64,000 nt of DNA, taken from the NCBI RefSeq assembly GCF_021390395.1, contig NZ_JAJUWT010000003.1:394840-458839 (forward strand). Reading direction: 5' to 3'. The translations under genes and the position numbers were made by a program. A model generated the notes under the pieces. That model had not been told where the DNA came from. It made no database searches and saw only the letters and a list, made by a program, of their open reading frames with translations. Numbering within the stretch: position 1 is the stretch's first letter; every line of letters starts with the position of its first letter. The DNA comes from Saccharothrix sp. S26 (GTDB lineage: Bacteria > Actinomycetota > Actinomycetes > Mycobacteriales > Pseudonocardiaceae). Positions 8,575 through 18,876 of the stretch are shown here, piece by piece.

Positions 8575-8622
8575 TCAGGGCCGCCGGAAGGCGGACCACC
8601 AGAACGGGTAAAGAGTGCGCAT
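8575..8622 (-). CDS. trpS leader peptide with tandem Trp codons
   Basis: A 15-residue reading frame, MRTLYPFWWSAFRRP, starts at ATG 8622 and stops with TGA at 8575, 94 bases upstream of trpS. Two consecutive TGG codons lie at 8601-8596, just before a small hairpin (CCGCC-TTC-GGCGG) and about 23 bases before the terminator stem. This is the classical arrangement for transcription attenuation: stalling at the Trp codons when charged tRNA-Trp is scarce would free the antiterminator. It is too short for routine gene finding; the tandem Trp codons and the overlapping alternative stems support it. Confidence 0.8.
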   Translation of the reverse strand: MRTLYPFWWSAFRRP

Positions 8623-8662
8623 AGCCGCGATCCTAGCGTGTTACGCCGGTGTGTCACGGGTC

Positions 8663-8668
8663 TACATT
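8663..8668 (+). promoter_or_regulatory. -10 element TACATT, leaderless start of the YciI-like gene
   Basis: TACATT ends six bases before ATG 8675, the spacing expected if transcription starts at or next to the start codon. There is no Shine-Dalgarno sequence in front of the ATG. Confidence 0.5.
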
Positions 8669-8674
8669 TCTTCT

Positions 8675-8974
8675 ATGTACGTCGTGCTGCTGGAGTACAC
8701 CGCACCGCTGGACGAGGTCGACTACGCCCTCCCGGACCACGTGGAGTGGCTGAAGAAGCAGTACGAGGCCGGGCACTTCCTGGCCTCGGGCCGCCAGGTG
8801 CCGCGCGTGGGCAGCGTGATCATCGCGCGGCCGATGCCGCGCGGGAAGCTGGACGCGCTGCTGGCCACCGACCCGTTCGCGATCCACAAGCTGGCGAAGT
8901 CCCAGGTGGTGGAGTTCCAGGCCACCCGGACCGCGCCGGAGCTCGCCAGGGTGAACGAAGCGGTGATGGGCTAG
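8675..8974 (+). CDS. YciI family protein
   Basis: A 99-residue single-domain protein of the YciI/DGPF-like ferredoxin-fold family. It starts MYVVLLEYTAPLDEVD, has HVEWLKKQYEAGHFLASG and ATDPFAIHKLAKSQVVEF, and the conserved histidine and aspartate of the family are in place. Members are proposed to be small enzymes or dehalogenase-like proteins; the function here is unknown. It is divergent from trpS and its leader and followed convergently by the small Cys/Lys-rich gene. Confidence 0.88.
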   Translation: MYVVLLEYTAPLDEVDYALPDHVEWLKKQYEAGHFLASGRQVPRVGSVIIARPMPRGKLDALLATDPFAIHKLAKSQVVEFQATRTAPELARVNEAVMG

Positions 8975-9023
8975 CCGGCGGGCACGGCCCACGACCCACC
9001 CGGCGTCGGCCGGGCGGCGGCTC

Positions 9024-9203
9024 TCACGCGGCCGTCTTCTTCTTGCCTTTCTTCTTCTCCTTCTTGCGCTCCTGCTTCGCCGCCTTCTTCGCGGCTTTCT
9101 CCCGGGCCTTGAGCAGCACGACCACCGGACAGCTCTTGCACCTCGGTGTCGAACGGCAGCACTTCTTCTTCACCTTGACCTTGCCCACGTCCGCGTGCTC
9201 CAC
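9024..9203 (-). CDS. Small Cys- and Lys-rich conserved protein
   Basis: A 59-residue protein, GTG 9203 to TGA 9024. After VEHADVGKVKVKKK comes a cysteine cluster CCRSTPRCKSC, then PVVVLLKAREKAAKK and a Lys/Ala-rich tail ending KKKTAA. Four cysteines within 11 residues suggest metal binding, and the basic tail suggests nucleic-acid contact; neither is proven. An alternative frame starting at ATG 9207 reads as acidic low-complexity sequence and is rejected. An IdeR-like iron box (9223-9241) overlaps a TACTCT -10 element (9225-9220) just upstream, so expression is probably iron-regulated. Confidence 0.75.
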   Translation of the reverse strand: MEHADVGKVKVKKKCCRSTPRCKSCPVVVLLKAREKAAKKAAKQERKKEKKKGKKKTAA

Positions 9204-9222
9204 TCATCCGGGTGTCCTCAGA

Positions 9223-9241
9223 GTAGGTGAGGCTGACCTCA
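9223..9241. promoter_or_regulatory. IdeR/DmdR-type iron box
   Basis: GTAGGTGAGGCTGACCTCA matches 15 of 19 positions of the actinobacterial iron-regulator consensus TTAGGTTAGGCTAACCTAA. It sits in a longer inverted repeat with arms AGGTGAGG and CCTCACCT (9225-9244). It overlaps the -10 (TACTCT, minus strand 9225-9220) of the small Cys/Lys-rich gene, where binding would repress. The typA start is 112 bases away on the other side and is a less likely target. Confidence 0.6.
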
Positions 9242-9353
9242 CCTGCCGTCCCTGTGTGGTAAGGGCGCTGCGCCCGGTAAGCTGTAGTCAGGCTGCGCGC
9301 GATCCATGTCCGGCGCCTGGCTTCCCTCGCACAGACATCTGTAGGAGTTCCGC

Positions 9354-11255
<1,902 letters not shown>

Positions 11256-11265
11256 GCGCGCCATA

Positions 11266-11279
11266 CCTTATATATAAGG
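11266..11279. repeat. Perfect 14-bp AT-rich palindrome after typA
   Basis: CCTTATATATAAGG reads the same on both strands and is an unusual AT island in this GC-rich sequence. It begins 11 bases after the typA stop and ends 9 bases before the terminator hairpin. It might strengthen termination or be a protein site; nothing decides between these. Confidence 0.6.
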
Positions 11280-11288
11280 GTCCGCTGC

Positions 11289-11318
11289 GGGCACCTCGGT
11301 CTTCGGACCGGGGTGCCC
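11289..11318 (+). terminator. Hairpin terminator of typA
   Basis: GGGCACCTCGGTC pairs with GACCGGGGTGCCC around a TTCG tetraloop, giving a 13-position GC-rich stem with one mismatch 33 bases after the typA stop. It has the form of an actinobacterial terminator without a long U tract. Confidence 0.75.
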
Positions 11319-11353
11319 GTCTCGTATCCGGCCCCGTCCACCCGTCATCGCCA

Positions 11354-11429
11354 AACACGATTGGGTGAACATCGGCCAAAAATGTACGGAAACACTGTTA
11401 CCGCCCCTCGGTTGGAACATGAGGAAACC
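11354..11429. repeat. Intergenic repeat with TGTACGGAAACACTG core, copy 1
   Basis: A block of about 75 bp whose central 36 bp (11379-11414) are identical to 43520-43555. The flanks are similar too (AACACGATTGGGTGA here, AACACGATCGGGTGA there; GAGGAAACC and GAGGAACC). The core contains an imperfect palindrome, CGGAAACA-C-TGTTACCG. It lies between typA and lpqW. Confidence 0.8.
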
Positions 11430-11804
11430 GACCGACCGCCCCTGCCTCACCCCCAACCCCCGACCCCGACCCACACCCCTCGACCACCGCTCCCACCCCA
11501 CCACCACCACCGCCCGCTCCCACCACCGCCCGCCACCCCGACCGCCCGCCACCCCGACCGCCCGACCGCCACCCGCCGCCTCCGGGCCCCGCGGCCGGCC
11601 GCCGAATCGGCGCGGGCCCCATGCGTCGGCGGTGGCCGGCCCGGGAGCGCTCGGGCCTGGGTCGGCGGGTGGTGTGGGTCACAGGGCTCGGTGCACGGCC
11701 GGATCGGGATCGGGATCGGGATCGGGTGGGGGTTGGTGGTGAGCGGGTGATGGGTGAGTGGGGTTGGGCGTCAACTGTCAGCGACGTCTGGCACGCTCGT
11801 ACCC
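11430..11804. other. Long C-rich/G-rich intergenic region upstream of lpqW
   Basis: No credible gene is seen in these 375 bases. The first part is C-rich low complexity with a 16-base unit (ACCGCCCGCCACCCCG) repeated at 11525 and 11541. Near 11702-11725 the hexamer GATCGG is repeated four times. Open frames here are compositional artefacts. The lpqW promoter should lie at the right end, but no clear -10/-35 pair is recognised. Confidence 0.6.
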
Positions 11805-13475
11805 ATGGGGACGCGACACGTTCTTGCGGTGGTGGCTGCGCTCGCGCTGGCCGGGTGCACGGCTACGCCACCGCCGCCCCTGGTGCCTTCGACGCCGGGG
11901 ATGACGGTCGTCCCGAAGGAGAAGCAGAACGAGGTCGTGGTCGGGGTGGACGACGTCAAGGGTGGCTACAACCCGCACACGTTGGCCAGCCAGAGCACGG
12001 TCACGACGGCGCTCGCGGCGCTGTTGCTGCCGTCGACGTTCCGGACCGACGCGGACGGCAGCCCGCGGCTCGACCTGGACCTCATGGTCAGCGCCGAGGT
12101 GACCGCGGCGGAGCCGTACACGGTCACATACACGTTGCGGCGGGATGCCAGCTGGTCGGACTCGGCCCCGATCGCGGCCGAGGACTTCGTGTACCTCTGG
12201 CAGCGGATGCGGGAGGAGCCGGGGGTGGTCGATCCGGCCGGGTACCGGCTCATCGACGACATCACCAGCCGTGAGGGCGGCAAGGTGGTCGAGGTCGTGT
12301 TCGGCAAGCCCTACCCGGGGTGGCGCAGCCTGTTCCGCAACCTCCTGCCCGCCCACCTGCTCAAAGACGCGCCCGGCGGGTGGGGTGCGGCGCTCGCGGA
12401 CAGCTTCCCGGCCACCGCGGGGCCGTTCGCGGTCCGCACGCTGGACCAGCCGCGCGGCGAGATCATCCTCGAGCGCAGCGACCGCTTCTGGGAAGCGCCG
12501 CCCACCCTGGACCGCGTGGTCCTGCGCCGGGCCAGCCAGCACGACACGGTCGAGGCGTTGAACACCGGTGACGACCAGGTCGCGCTCATCCGCGCGGACG
12601 CCATCGCGACCAAGGAGGTCGCCGAGCTGGCCAAGACCACCTCGCTGGCCAGCGTCGTCGTCCCGCGCCCGGAAGTCGTCCAACTCCTGTTCCGCCCCGC
12701 CTCGCCGCGGATGCAGGACGTCCGCGTCCGCACCGCCGTGATGAACCTGCTCGACCGCGACGACCTGATCGACGCCGACTCCCGCAGCGGCCCCAGCGAG
12801 AACCTCCGCGCGGACGCCCAGGTGATCCCGCCGAGCAAGCCCGGCTACACCCCGACCATGCCCCCCAAGACCGGTGACCCGGCGCAACTGCTCACCGAAG
12901 CGGGTTACACCCGGCCGGAGGGTGGGCAGTGGGGGCGTGACAACAAGCCGATGGAGTTGACCATCGCCGCACCGGTCGGGATCGAGCCGTACGTGACCGT
13001 CGCGAACCGCGTCCAGCGTCAACTGTCATTGTCCGGAATCGCTGCGCGCATCCTGACAACGCAGCCCAATGAGTTGTTCGGCCAAGATCTGTCGGATACC
13101 GCCGCGTCCAATGAGCCGGTCGACATTGCCGTCGTGCCGCAGGTGGACACCGGCGATTCCGCGGCCGTTCTGGCTTCCACATTCGGCTGCCGTCCCACGC
13201 CCGCGGACGGCGGTACACCCATTCCGGCGAATCTGTCCGGTTTCTGCGACCAGGCGGTCCAGCCGGTGATCGAACAGGCCCTCAGCGGCCAGGTGCTGCT
13301 CGCCGACGCCCTCAAGACGATCGAGCCGGTGCTGTGGCAGCAGGCCGTCTCGCTGCCGTTGTTCCAGGTAGCGGACTTGTTGGTGGTCCTGCCGGAGGCC
13401 GAGAACGTGACCGCCGGTGCTCCGTTCGCCGGTCCGCTGAGCACCGCCCGCGCGTGGCGACGCCAAGATCGTTGA
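11805..13475 (+). CDS. lpqW: LpqW-like lipoprotein (family 5 peptide-binding fold)
   Basis: A 556-residue secreted lipoprotein with signal peptide and lipobox LALAGC (cysteine near residue 18), then the SBP_bac_5 fold (TYTLRRDASWSDSAPIAAEDFVY is the family motif region). Stand-alone OppA-like proteins next to typA correspond to LpqW (Rv1166), which in mycobacteria tunes phosphatidylinositol mannoside/lipoarabinomannan synthesis rather than importing peptides. The next gene is another binding protein with its own promoter region and transporter. No permease follows directly here, which favours the LpqW assignment. Whether the regulatory role holds in this organism is inference. Confidence 0.8.
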   Translation: MGTRHVLAVVAALALAGCTATPPPPLVPSTPGMTVVPKEKQNEVVVGVDDVKGGYNPHTLASQSTVTTALAALLLPSTFRTDADGSPRLDLDLMVSAEVTAAEPYTVTYTLRRDASWSDSAPIAAEDFVYLWQRMREEPGVVDPAGYRLIDDITSREGGKVVEVVFGKPYPGWRSLFRNLLPAHLLKDAPGGWGAALADSFPATAGPFAVRTLDQPRGEIILERSDRFWEAPPTLDRVVLRRASQHDTVEALNTGDDQVALIRADAIATKEVAELAKTTSLASVVVPRPEVVQLLFRPASPRMQDVRVRTAVMNLLDRDDLIDADSRSGPSENLRADAQVIPPSKPGYTPTMPPKTGDPAQLLTEAGYTRPEGGQWGRDNKPMELTIAAPVGIEPYVTVANRVQRQLSLSGIAARILTTQPNELFGQDLSDTAASNEPVDIAVVPQVDTGDSAAVLASTFGCRPTPADGGTPIPANLSGFCDQAVQPVIEQALSGQVLLADALKTIEPVLWQQAVSLPLFQVADLLVVLPEAENVTAGAPFAGPLSTARAWRRQDR

Positions 13476-13766
13476 CCGTTGACCCGGACGAAACACTGGC
13501 TTCAAGATGCGTGCGCGGTGCAGTATTGACAGTATTCCCGTCGTCCGGTTAACGAACGCTCCCGCCCGGTAACGACGGAGTCGCGTGCTGCGACCAACGT
13601 GTCACCCTTTGGTCACGATCGGCCGATGGGCAGTGACCGTGCCGCGCACGGCTTCTTATCGTGCTGCAACGGTGTGTCGGTTCGGGGCGCGTTTGGCACA
13701 TCACGGTTATGGGTGGAAGTCGGCCCAAACGGTCGCTCCAACCCAGTGCTAGGAGGGCACGTGTCG
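13476..13766. other. Gap upstream of the peptide-transporter operon
   Basis: 291 bases without a gene. A TTGACA hexamer at 13526-13531 followed after 17 bases by TTAACG (13549-13554) is a possible but weak promoter. AGGAGG at 13751-13756 is the ribosome-binding site of the binding-protein gene. Nothing else is recognised. Confidence 0.35.
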
Positions 13767-15590
13767 ATGAGGAGATCAAAGGCTGTCTCGGCGCTCGCGC
13801 TGTTGACCGGCGCCGCGCTCGTGCTGAGCGCGTGCGGTGGCGGCGGCTCGGGCGGTGGCGATCAAGGCGGGCCGCAGGACAGCGACCCGGGCGCGATCGG
13901 TAGCCAGGACGAGGTGTTGAAGCGTCCGAAGGTGGAGGACATCGGCGAGGTCGCGATCGCCGTGGAAGAGGGCTTCAGCAACTACAACAACAACATCGGC
14001 GCCACGAACAACTTCGCGAGCACCATCGCGCTGTCGAACGTGCAGCCCTCGCCGTACGTGACCGACCTGGTCGACGGCAAGGTCATCATCAAGGTCGACG
14101 GCGACCTGATGGAGTCCATCAAGGTCACGTCGACCGACCCGCAGACCATCGAGTGGAAGGTCCAGAAGGCGGCCGTCTGGTCCGACGGCGAGCCGATCGA
14201 CTGCGACGACTTCTACCTGAAGTGGCTGGCCGCGACGAGCAAGGCCACCGTCAAGGGTGACGACGGCACGGAAGCGTCGATCTTCGACTCGTCCGACACG
14301 GGTTACAAGGACATCGAGAAGCTCGACTGCTCCGAGGACGGCAAGACCGTCACCACCACGTTCTTCAAGGACCGGGCGTTCGCGGACTACCGCGCCCTGT
14401 TCTCGCAGCCGGGCAGCGACAGCCTGCTGCCGGCGCACATCCTGGAGCAGAAGACCGGCGTCGCGGACATCACCAAGGTGCTGCCCTCGCAGAACGACGA
14501 CACGGTCAAGAAGGTCGCCGAGTTCTACACCACCGGCTGGCGGGGCTTCGACCCGGCGGTCGCGCTGTCCGGCGGCCCGTACCAGATCGTCTCGGCGGAC
14601 CTCAAGGACCAGACGGTCCTGGAGCGCAACCCGAAGTGGTGGGGCAACCCCGGTGGCCCGTCCAAGGTCATCCTGAAGACGAACACCGACGCCCAGTCGG
14701 CCGCTCAGCAGCTGCAGAACAAGGAAGTCCAGGTCATCGCGCCGCAGGCCGACGCGGCCGTGGCGCAGCAGCTGCGCGGTGACAGCGCGTTCGAGGTCTA
14801 CGCGGCCGGTGGCCAGACCTACGAGCACGTCGACTTCAACATGGCGCTGCCCCTGTTCAAGCAGAACAAGGAGCTGCGCACGGCGATCGCCCAGTGCTTC
14901 GACCGCGACGCGCTGGTCGAGAAGCTGGTCGCGGACGTGGACCCCAACGCCAAGCCGCTGGGCAGCCTGACGTTCATGCCGAACGAGGTCGGCTACGAGG
15001 ACCACTACAGCGACATCGGCAAGGGTGACGTCGCGGCGGCCAAGAAGACGCTCGAGGACGCCGGCTGGAAGCAGGGCGCCGACGGCATCTACGCCAAGGG
15101 CGAGTTCCGCGCCTCCTTCAAGCTGGGCCACAAGATCGTCCAGCGTCGTGCGGACACCGTGCGCATCCTGCAGGACAAGTGCAAGCAGGCCGGCATCGAG
15201 ATCGTCGACGACCAGGCGGCGGACTTCAACGACAAGCGCCTCCCGGCCAGCGAGTTCGAGGCCGCGCTGTTCGCGTGGGTCGGCCAGCCGCTGAAGGCCG
15301 GCGCGTACGGCAACTACGCCCAGAAGGACAAGGGCGGTTCGGCCAACTACAACAACTACGACTCCGCCGCGTTGACGGAGAAGTGGGCGGCCGCGAACAG
15401 CGAGCTGGACTACCAGAAGCGCGTCACCATGATGAACGACGCCGACAAGATCATGCGGGACGACCTGCACAGCGTTCCGCTGTTCCAGCTCACCGACTTC
15501 GCGGCGTCGAGCGCGGACATCGGCCCGATCTCCTACATCGGTGTCGGTGGCGGCGTGACCTGGAACCTCTACGCCTGGCAGAAGAAGTAG
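13767..15590 (+). CDS. ABC transporter substrate-binding lipoprotein (family 5)
   Basis: A 607-residue lipoprotein with an N-terminal signal ending in the lipobox LVLSACG, a Gly-rich linker GGGGSGGGDQGG and an SBP_bac_5 domain. It should bind the substrate, probably an oligopeptide or a related compound, outside the membrane and deliver it to the permeases encoded next. AGGAGG at 13751 could serve GTG 13761 or ATG 13767; I prefer ATG because the signal peptide starts there. A hairpin after this gene (15639-15673) separates it from the permease genes, a common way to make more binding protein than membrane subunits. It is less GC-biased and richer in AAG/AAC codons than its neighbours, as expected for a highly expressed gene. 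Confidence 0.9.
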   Translation: MRRSKAVSALALLTGAALVLSACGGGGSGGGDQGGPQDSDPGAIGSQDEVLKRPKVEDIGEVAIAVEEGFSNYNNNIGATNNFASTIALSNVQPSPYVTDLVDGKVIIKVDGDLMESIKVTSTDPQTIEWKVQKAAVWSDGEPIDCDDFYLKWLAATSKATVKGDDGTEASIFDSSDTGYKDIEKLDCSEDGKTVTTTFFKDRAFADYRALFSQPGSDSLLPAHILEQKTGVADITKVLPSQNDDTVKKVAEFYTTGWRGFDPAVALSGGPYQIVSADLKDQTVLERNPKWWGNPGGPSKVILKTNTDAQSAAQQLQNKEVQVIAPQADAAVAQQLRGDSAFEVYAAGGQTYEHVDFNMALPLFKQNKELRTAIAQCFDRDALVEKLVADVDPNAKPLGSLTFMPNEVGYEDHYSDIGKGDVAAAKKTLEDAGWKQGADGIYAKGEFRASFKLGHKIVQRRADTVRILQDKCKQAGIEIVDDQAADFNDKRLPASEFEAALFAWVGQPLKAGAYGNYAQKDKGGSANYNNYDSAALTEKWAAANSELDYQKRVTMMNDADKIMRDDLHSVPLFQLTDFAASSADIGPISYIGVGGGVTWNLYAWQKK

Positions 15591-15638
15591 TCACCGCCGG
15601 GCTCGGTGAGTCCGCATAGGTAAAGCACGACTCAGCCG

Positions 15639-15673
15639 CCGGGGGGTCGGTGCCACAAGCACCGGCCCCCCGG
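15639..15673 (+). terminator. Strong hairpin between binding protein and permease genes
   Basis: CCGGGGGGTCGGTGC (15639-15653) pairs with GCACCGGCCCCCCGG (15659-15673) around CACAA, a 15-bp stem with one G-U pair. It lies 49 bases after the binding-protein stop and probably attenuates or processes transcripts entering the rest of the operon. Confidence 0.75.
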
Positions 15674-15690
15674 ACGGTGTCCGCGTCCGG

Positions 15691-15696
15691 TAGGCT
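15691..15696 (+). promoter_or_regulatory. Possible -10 element (TAGGCT) of the permease operon
   Basis: TAGGCT follows the hairpin and lies 46 bases before the permease start, so the membrane and ATPase genes may have their own promoter. No good -35 is seen. Confidence 0.35.
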
Positions 15697-15741
15697 CCCA
15701 CGCTTGCACGCGGGGGTGCCTAGGGAGACTAGAGACTCGTC

Positions 15742-16740
15742 ATGTTCCGTTACATAATCCGGCGGTTGTTGATCTCGATTCCGCTGTTGATCGTCGCTTC
15801 ATTCCTCTGCTTCGGTCTCGTCAACGCCATGGGCGATCCCCTCGGCGAGTGGAAGCTCCAGAAGCCCCGGACACCGGCGGAGATCGCCGCCGCGTACGAG
15901 CGGACGGGCTACAACAAGCCGTTCATGGAGCGCTACGTCGACTGGGCCGGCGACTTCGTGACCGGCGACTGGGGCGAGTCCGTCGTCCCCGGCAACGCGG
16001 GCAAACCGGTCAAGGAAGAGCTGCTCAAGGCGTTCGGCGTGACGCTGCGGCTCATCCTCGGCGCGGAGCTCATCGCGCTGCTGCTCGGCATCGTCGTCGG
16101 CGTCATCGGCGCGGTGAGACAGTACTCGATATTCGACTACACGGCGACGGGAATATCGTTCGCGATGTTCTCGATGCCGTTGTTCTGCGTGGCCCTGGTG
16201 CTCAAGGCCGGTGGCATCGAGCTGAACAACTGGCTGGAGTCCATCGGCGCCGACCGCTGGATCATCACGGCGGGTCCGCCGGGTGACGGGTTCGGCGGCA
16301 GCTTCGGCCAGCAGGTGTTCCAGTACAGCGGCGCGTACATCCTGCCGACCATTTCGCTGGTGGTCATCCAGTTCGCGCTCTACAGCCGTTTCCAGCGCGC
16401 CTCGATGCTGGAGACGTTGAACGCCGACTACGTGCGCACGGCGCAGGCGAAGGGCATCTCGGAAGCGCGGTCGATCTTCCGGCACGCGTTCCGCAACGCG
16501 CTCATCCCGATCATCACGGTCTCCTCGCTCAACATCGGCGCCGGTTTCGGTGGCGCGGTGATCACCGAAACGGTCTTCAGCTGGTCCGGAATGGGCAAGT
16601 TCATCGTCGAGGCCATCACGAAGATCGAGCCGTACCAGGTGCTCGGCTTCATGATGCTCACGGCCGTGTTCATCATCGTGTTCAACCTGATCGCGGACAT
16701 CCTGTACGCCTTCCTGGACCCGAGGATTCGCCTTGACTGA
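15742..16740 (+). CDS. Peptide-type ABC transporter permease (DppB/OppB family)
   Basis: A 332-residue inner-membrane permease with about six TM helices. MFRYIIRRLLISIPLLIVASF is the first helix. The conserved EAA-type cytoplasmic loop reads DYVRTAQAKGISEARSIFRH, and NALIPIITVSSLNIG follows. It forms the channel together with the next permease. The stop overlaps the following TTG start by eight bases, so the genes are coupled. Confidence 0.93.
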   Translation: MFRYIIRRLLISIPLLIVASFLCFGLVNAMGDPLGEWKLQKPRTPAEIAAAYERTGYNKPFMERYVDWAGDFVTGDWGESVVPGNAGKPVKEELLKAFGVTLRLILGAELIALLLGIVVGVIGAVRQYSIFDYTATGISFAMFSMPLFCVALVLKAGGIELNNWLESIGADRWIITAGPPGDGFGGSFGQQVFQYSGAYILPTISLVVIQFALYSRFQRASMLETLNADYVRTAQAKGISEARSIFRHAFRNALIPIITVSSLNIGAGFGGAVITETVFSWSGMGKFIVEAITKIEPYQVLGFMMLTAVFIIVFNLIADILYAFLDPRIRLD

Positions 16741-17692
16741 GATCGGTTCCCCCGTGGCGCAGGCGCCCGCGCCCCAGTCGGGCGGCGAGGCGAGCACGTT
16801 CGACACGACCACGGCGCGCAAGCAGTGGCAGGTCATCCTGCGCCGGTTCACCCGGCACCGGGCGGCTTTGGTCGGCCTGGTCCTGTTCGTGGTCCTGGTG
16901 CTGTTCGCCTTCTTCGGCGGCCTGTTCTGGAAGTACAGCTACACCGACCTGGGCTTCAAGCGGTACCTGCCGCCCAGCGGCGACCACCCGTTCGGCACGG
17001 ACCGGCTGGGTGGCGACATGGTCGCCCTGATCATCCGCGGCACGCAGTTCTCGTTGCAGATCGCGATCGTGGTGGCGGTGCTGTCCACCGTCATCGGCGT
17101 GGTGCTGGGCGCGGTGGCCGGGTACATGAAGGGCTGGGTCGACACGCTGATCAGCCGCTTCATCGACCTGCTGCTGGTGATCCCCAGCCTGATCATCGCG
17201 GCCGTGCTGGTGCGCAACAGCTTCGTGGTGTCGGTGGCGGGCGGCAGCGGCGGCAGCAACTGGCTGATCGTGGCGCTCTACCTGGGCCTGATCGGCTGGC
17301 TGTCGATCGCCCGGGTCATCCGCGGCATGGTGCTGTCGCTGCGCGAGAAGGAGTTCGTGGAGGCGGCCCGCGCGCTGGGCGCGTCCACGTTCCGCATCGT
17401 GTTCCGGCACATCCTGCCCAACACCGTGGACGTGATCATCGTCAACGCCACGCTGGCGATCGCGCAGGCCGTGCTGCTGGAGGCCGCGCTGTCGTTCATC
17501 GGCCTCGGCGTGCAGAGCCCGGACACGTCGCTGGGCCTGATGATCAGCCTGAACAAGAACGAGTTGACGCTGCACCCGTGGCTGTTCTTCACGCCGTTCG
17601 TGTTCATCGTGCTGATCTCGCTCGCGGTGAACTTCATCGGCGACGGTCTCCGGGACGCCTTCGACCCGCGGCAGAGGAGGGTGAAGGCATGA
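16733..17692 (+). CDS. Peptide-type ABC transporter permease (DppC/OppC family)
   Basis: A 319-residue permease. A cytoplasmic N-terminus of about 45 residues precedes the first TM helix. GTDRLGGDMVALIIRGTQ, typical of DppC, and the EAA loop EFVEAARALGASTFRIVFRH are present. TTG at 16733 is the only start consistent with the full N-terminus and overlaps the DppB-like gene. The stop overlaps the next ATG as ATGA. Confidence 0.93.
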   Translation: MTEIGSPVAQAPAPQSGGEASTFDTTTARKQWQVILRRFTRHRAALVGLVLFVVLVLFAFFGGLFWKYSYTDLGFKRYLPPSGDHPFGTDRLGGDMVALIIRGTQFSLQIAIVVAVLSTVIGVVLGAVAGYMKGWVDTLISRFIDLLLVIPSLIIAAVLVRNSFVVSVAGGSGGSNWLIVALYLGLIGWLSIARVIRGMVLSLREKEFVEAARALGASTFRIVFRHILPNTVDVIIVNATLAIAQAVLLEAALSFIGLGVQSPDTSLGLMISLNKNELTLHPWLFFTPFVFIVLISLAVNFIGDGLRDAFDPRQRRVKA

Positions 17693-18876
17693 GTGAGGTG
17701 GACGTGATGGGTGCTCCCGAGTCCTCGGCCTGGCAGAACACGACGGGTGGCGCGGAGAAGCTGCTGCGCGTGGAGAACCTGTCGGTGGACTTCCCGACCG
17801 ACGACGGCACCGTGCACGCGGTGCGGGACGTGTCGTTCACCCTCGGCCCCGGCGAGGTGCTGGGCATCGTGGGCGAGTCCGGTTCCGGCAAGTCGGTGTC
17901 GTCGATGGCGATCATGGGCCTGCTGCCCAAGACCGCGAAGGTCGGCGGGTCGATCAAGTTCAAGGACCGCGAGCTGGTCGGCTTGACCTACAAGCAGATG
18001 CAGCCGATCCGCGGCAACGGCGTCTCGATGATCTTCCAGGACCCGATGACGTCGCTGAACCCGGTGTACACGGTGGGCTGGCAGCTCGCCGAGGCGCACC
18101 GGGCGCACCACGACGTGTCGAAGAAGGCCGCCTGGGCCAAGGCCGTCGAGGCGCTGGAGCTGGTCGGCATCCCGCAGCCGGACCGGCGCGCGTCGCAGTA
18201 CCCGCACGAGTTCTCCGGCGGCATGCGGCAGCGCGCGATGATCGCCATGGCGATCATCAACGACCCGGACGTGATCATCGCGGACGAGCCGACCACGGCG
18301 CTGGACGTGACCGTGCAGGCGCAGATCCTGGACACGCTGCTGCGCATCCGGGACGAGACGAGCGCGGGCATCATGGTCATCACGCACGACCTGGGCGTGG
18401 TGGCGGGCATGGTGGACCGCGTGCAGGTCATGTACGGCGGCACGGTGGTCGAGCAGGGCACCGTGGACGAGGTGTTCGAGGCGCAGCGCATGCCGTACAC
18501 GGTGGGCCTGCTCGGCTCGATCCCGAACCCGAACATGCTGGGCAAGCGGCTCACCCCGATCAAGGGCGCCCCTCCCTCGCTGATGAACCTGCCGCAGGGC
18601 TGCTCCTTCTCGCCCCGCTGCCCGTTGGCGATCGACGAGTGCCGCCAGACCGAGCCGCTGCTGCTGGAGACCGACCGGCCGGGCCACTTCGCGCGGTGCC
18701 ACCGCTCCGCGCACCTGGCCACGATCGAGAACCCGCAGCGGCTGTTCGCCCACGACGAGATCGGCGTGGTCGAGAACCCCGCGTCGCTGACCATGGCGAA
18801 CCCGGACATCCCGGTGAGCGAGGACCTCGACGTGGTCGAAGCTCGGTTGCACGAAGAGGAGAAGCCGACCTCATGA
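17689..18876 (+). CDS. Peptide-type ABC transporter ATPase (DppD/OppD family)
   Basis: A 395-residue ATPase with Walker [12 protein letters not shown]-loop [12 protein letters not shown], signature [14 protein letters not shown], Walker [13 protein letters not shown] and the C-terminal oligopeptide/dipeptide-transporter extension with [14 protein letters not shown]. Cysteines in that extension ligate an Fe-S cluster in some homologues. About 50 extra residues lie at the C-terminus. AGGAGG precedes the ATG, which overlaps the previous stop by four bases. Confidence 0.93.
   Translation: MSEVDVMGAPESSAWQNTTGGAEKLLRVENLSVDFPTDDGTVHAVRDVSFTLGPGEVLGIVGESGSGKSVSSMAIMGLLPKTAKVGGSIKFKDRELVGLTYKQMQPIRGNGVSMIFQDPMTSLNPVYTVGWQLAEAHRAHHDVSKKAAWAKAVEALELVGIPQPDRRASQYPHEFSGGMRQRAMIAMAIINDPDVIIADEPTTALDVTVQAQILDTLLRIRDETSAGIMVITHDLGVVAGMVDRVQVMYGGTVVEQGTVDEVFEAQRMPYTVGLLGSIPNPNMLGKRLTPIKGAPPSLMNLPQGCSFSPRCPLAIDECRQTEPLLLETDRPGHFARCHRSAHLATIENPQRLFAHDEIGVVENPASLTMANPDIPVSEDLDVVEARLHEEEKPTS

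Noticed and set aside
8971..9207. Minus-strand frame of 78 codons starting at ATG 9207
   Set aside because: It reads as acidic low-complexity sequence; the overlapping frame from GTG 9203 has a structured CC-C-C cluster and Lys/Ala tail typical of a real small protein.
11398..11750. Open frames on both strands in the C-rich region before lpqW
   Set aside because: Their products are Pro/Arg/Thr-only low complexity generated by simple repeats; no start signal or domain.
11805..15590. Treating both binding-protein genes as one peptide-transport operon
   Set aside because: A 291-base gap and the position next to typA fit lpqW as an independent gene; only the second binding protein is followed by permeases.
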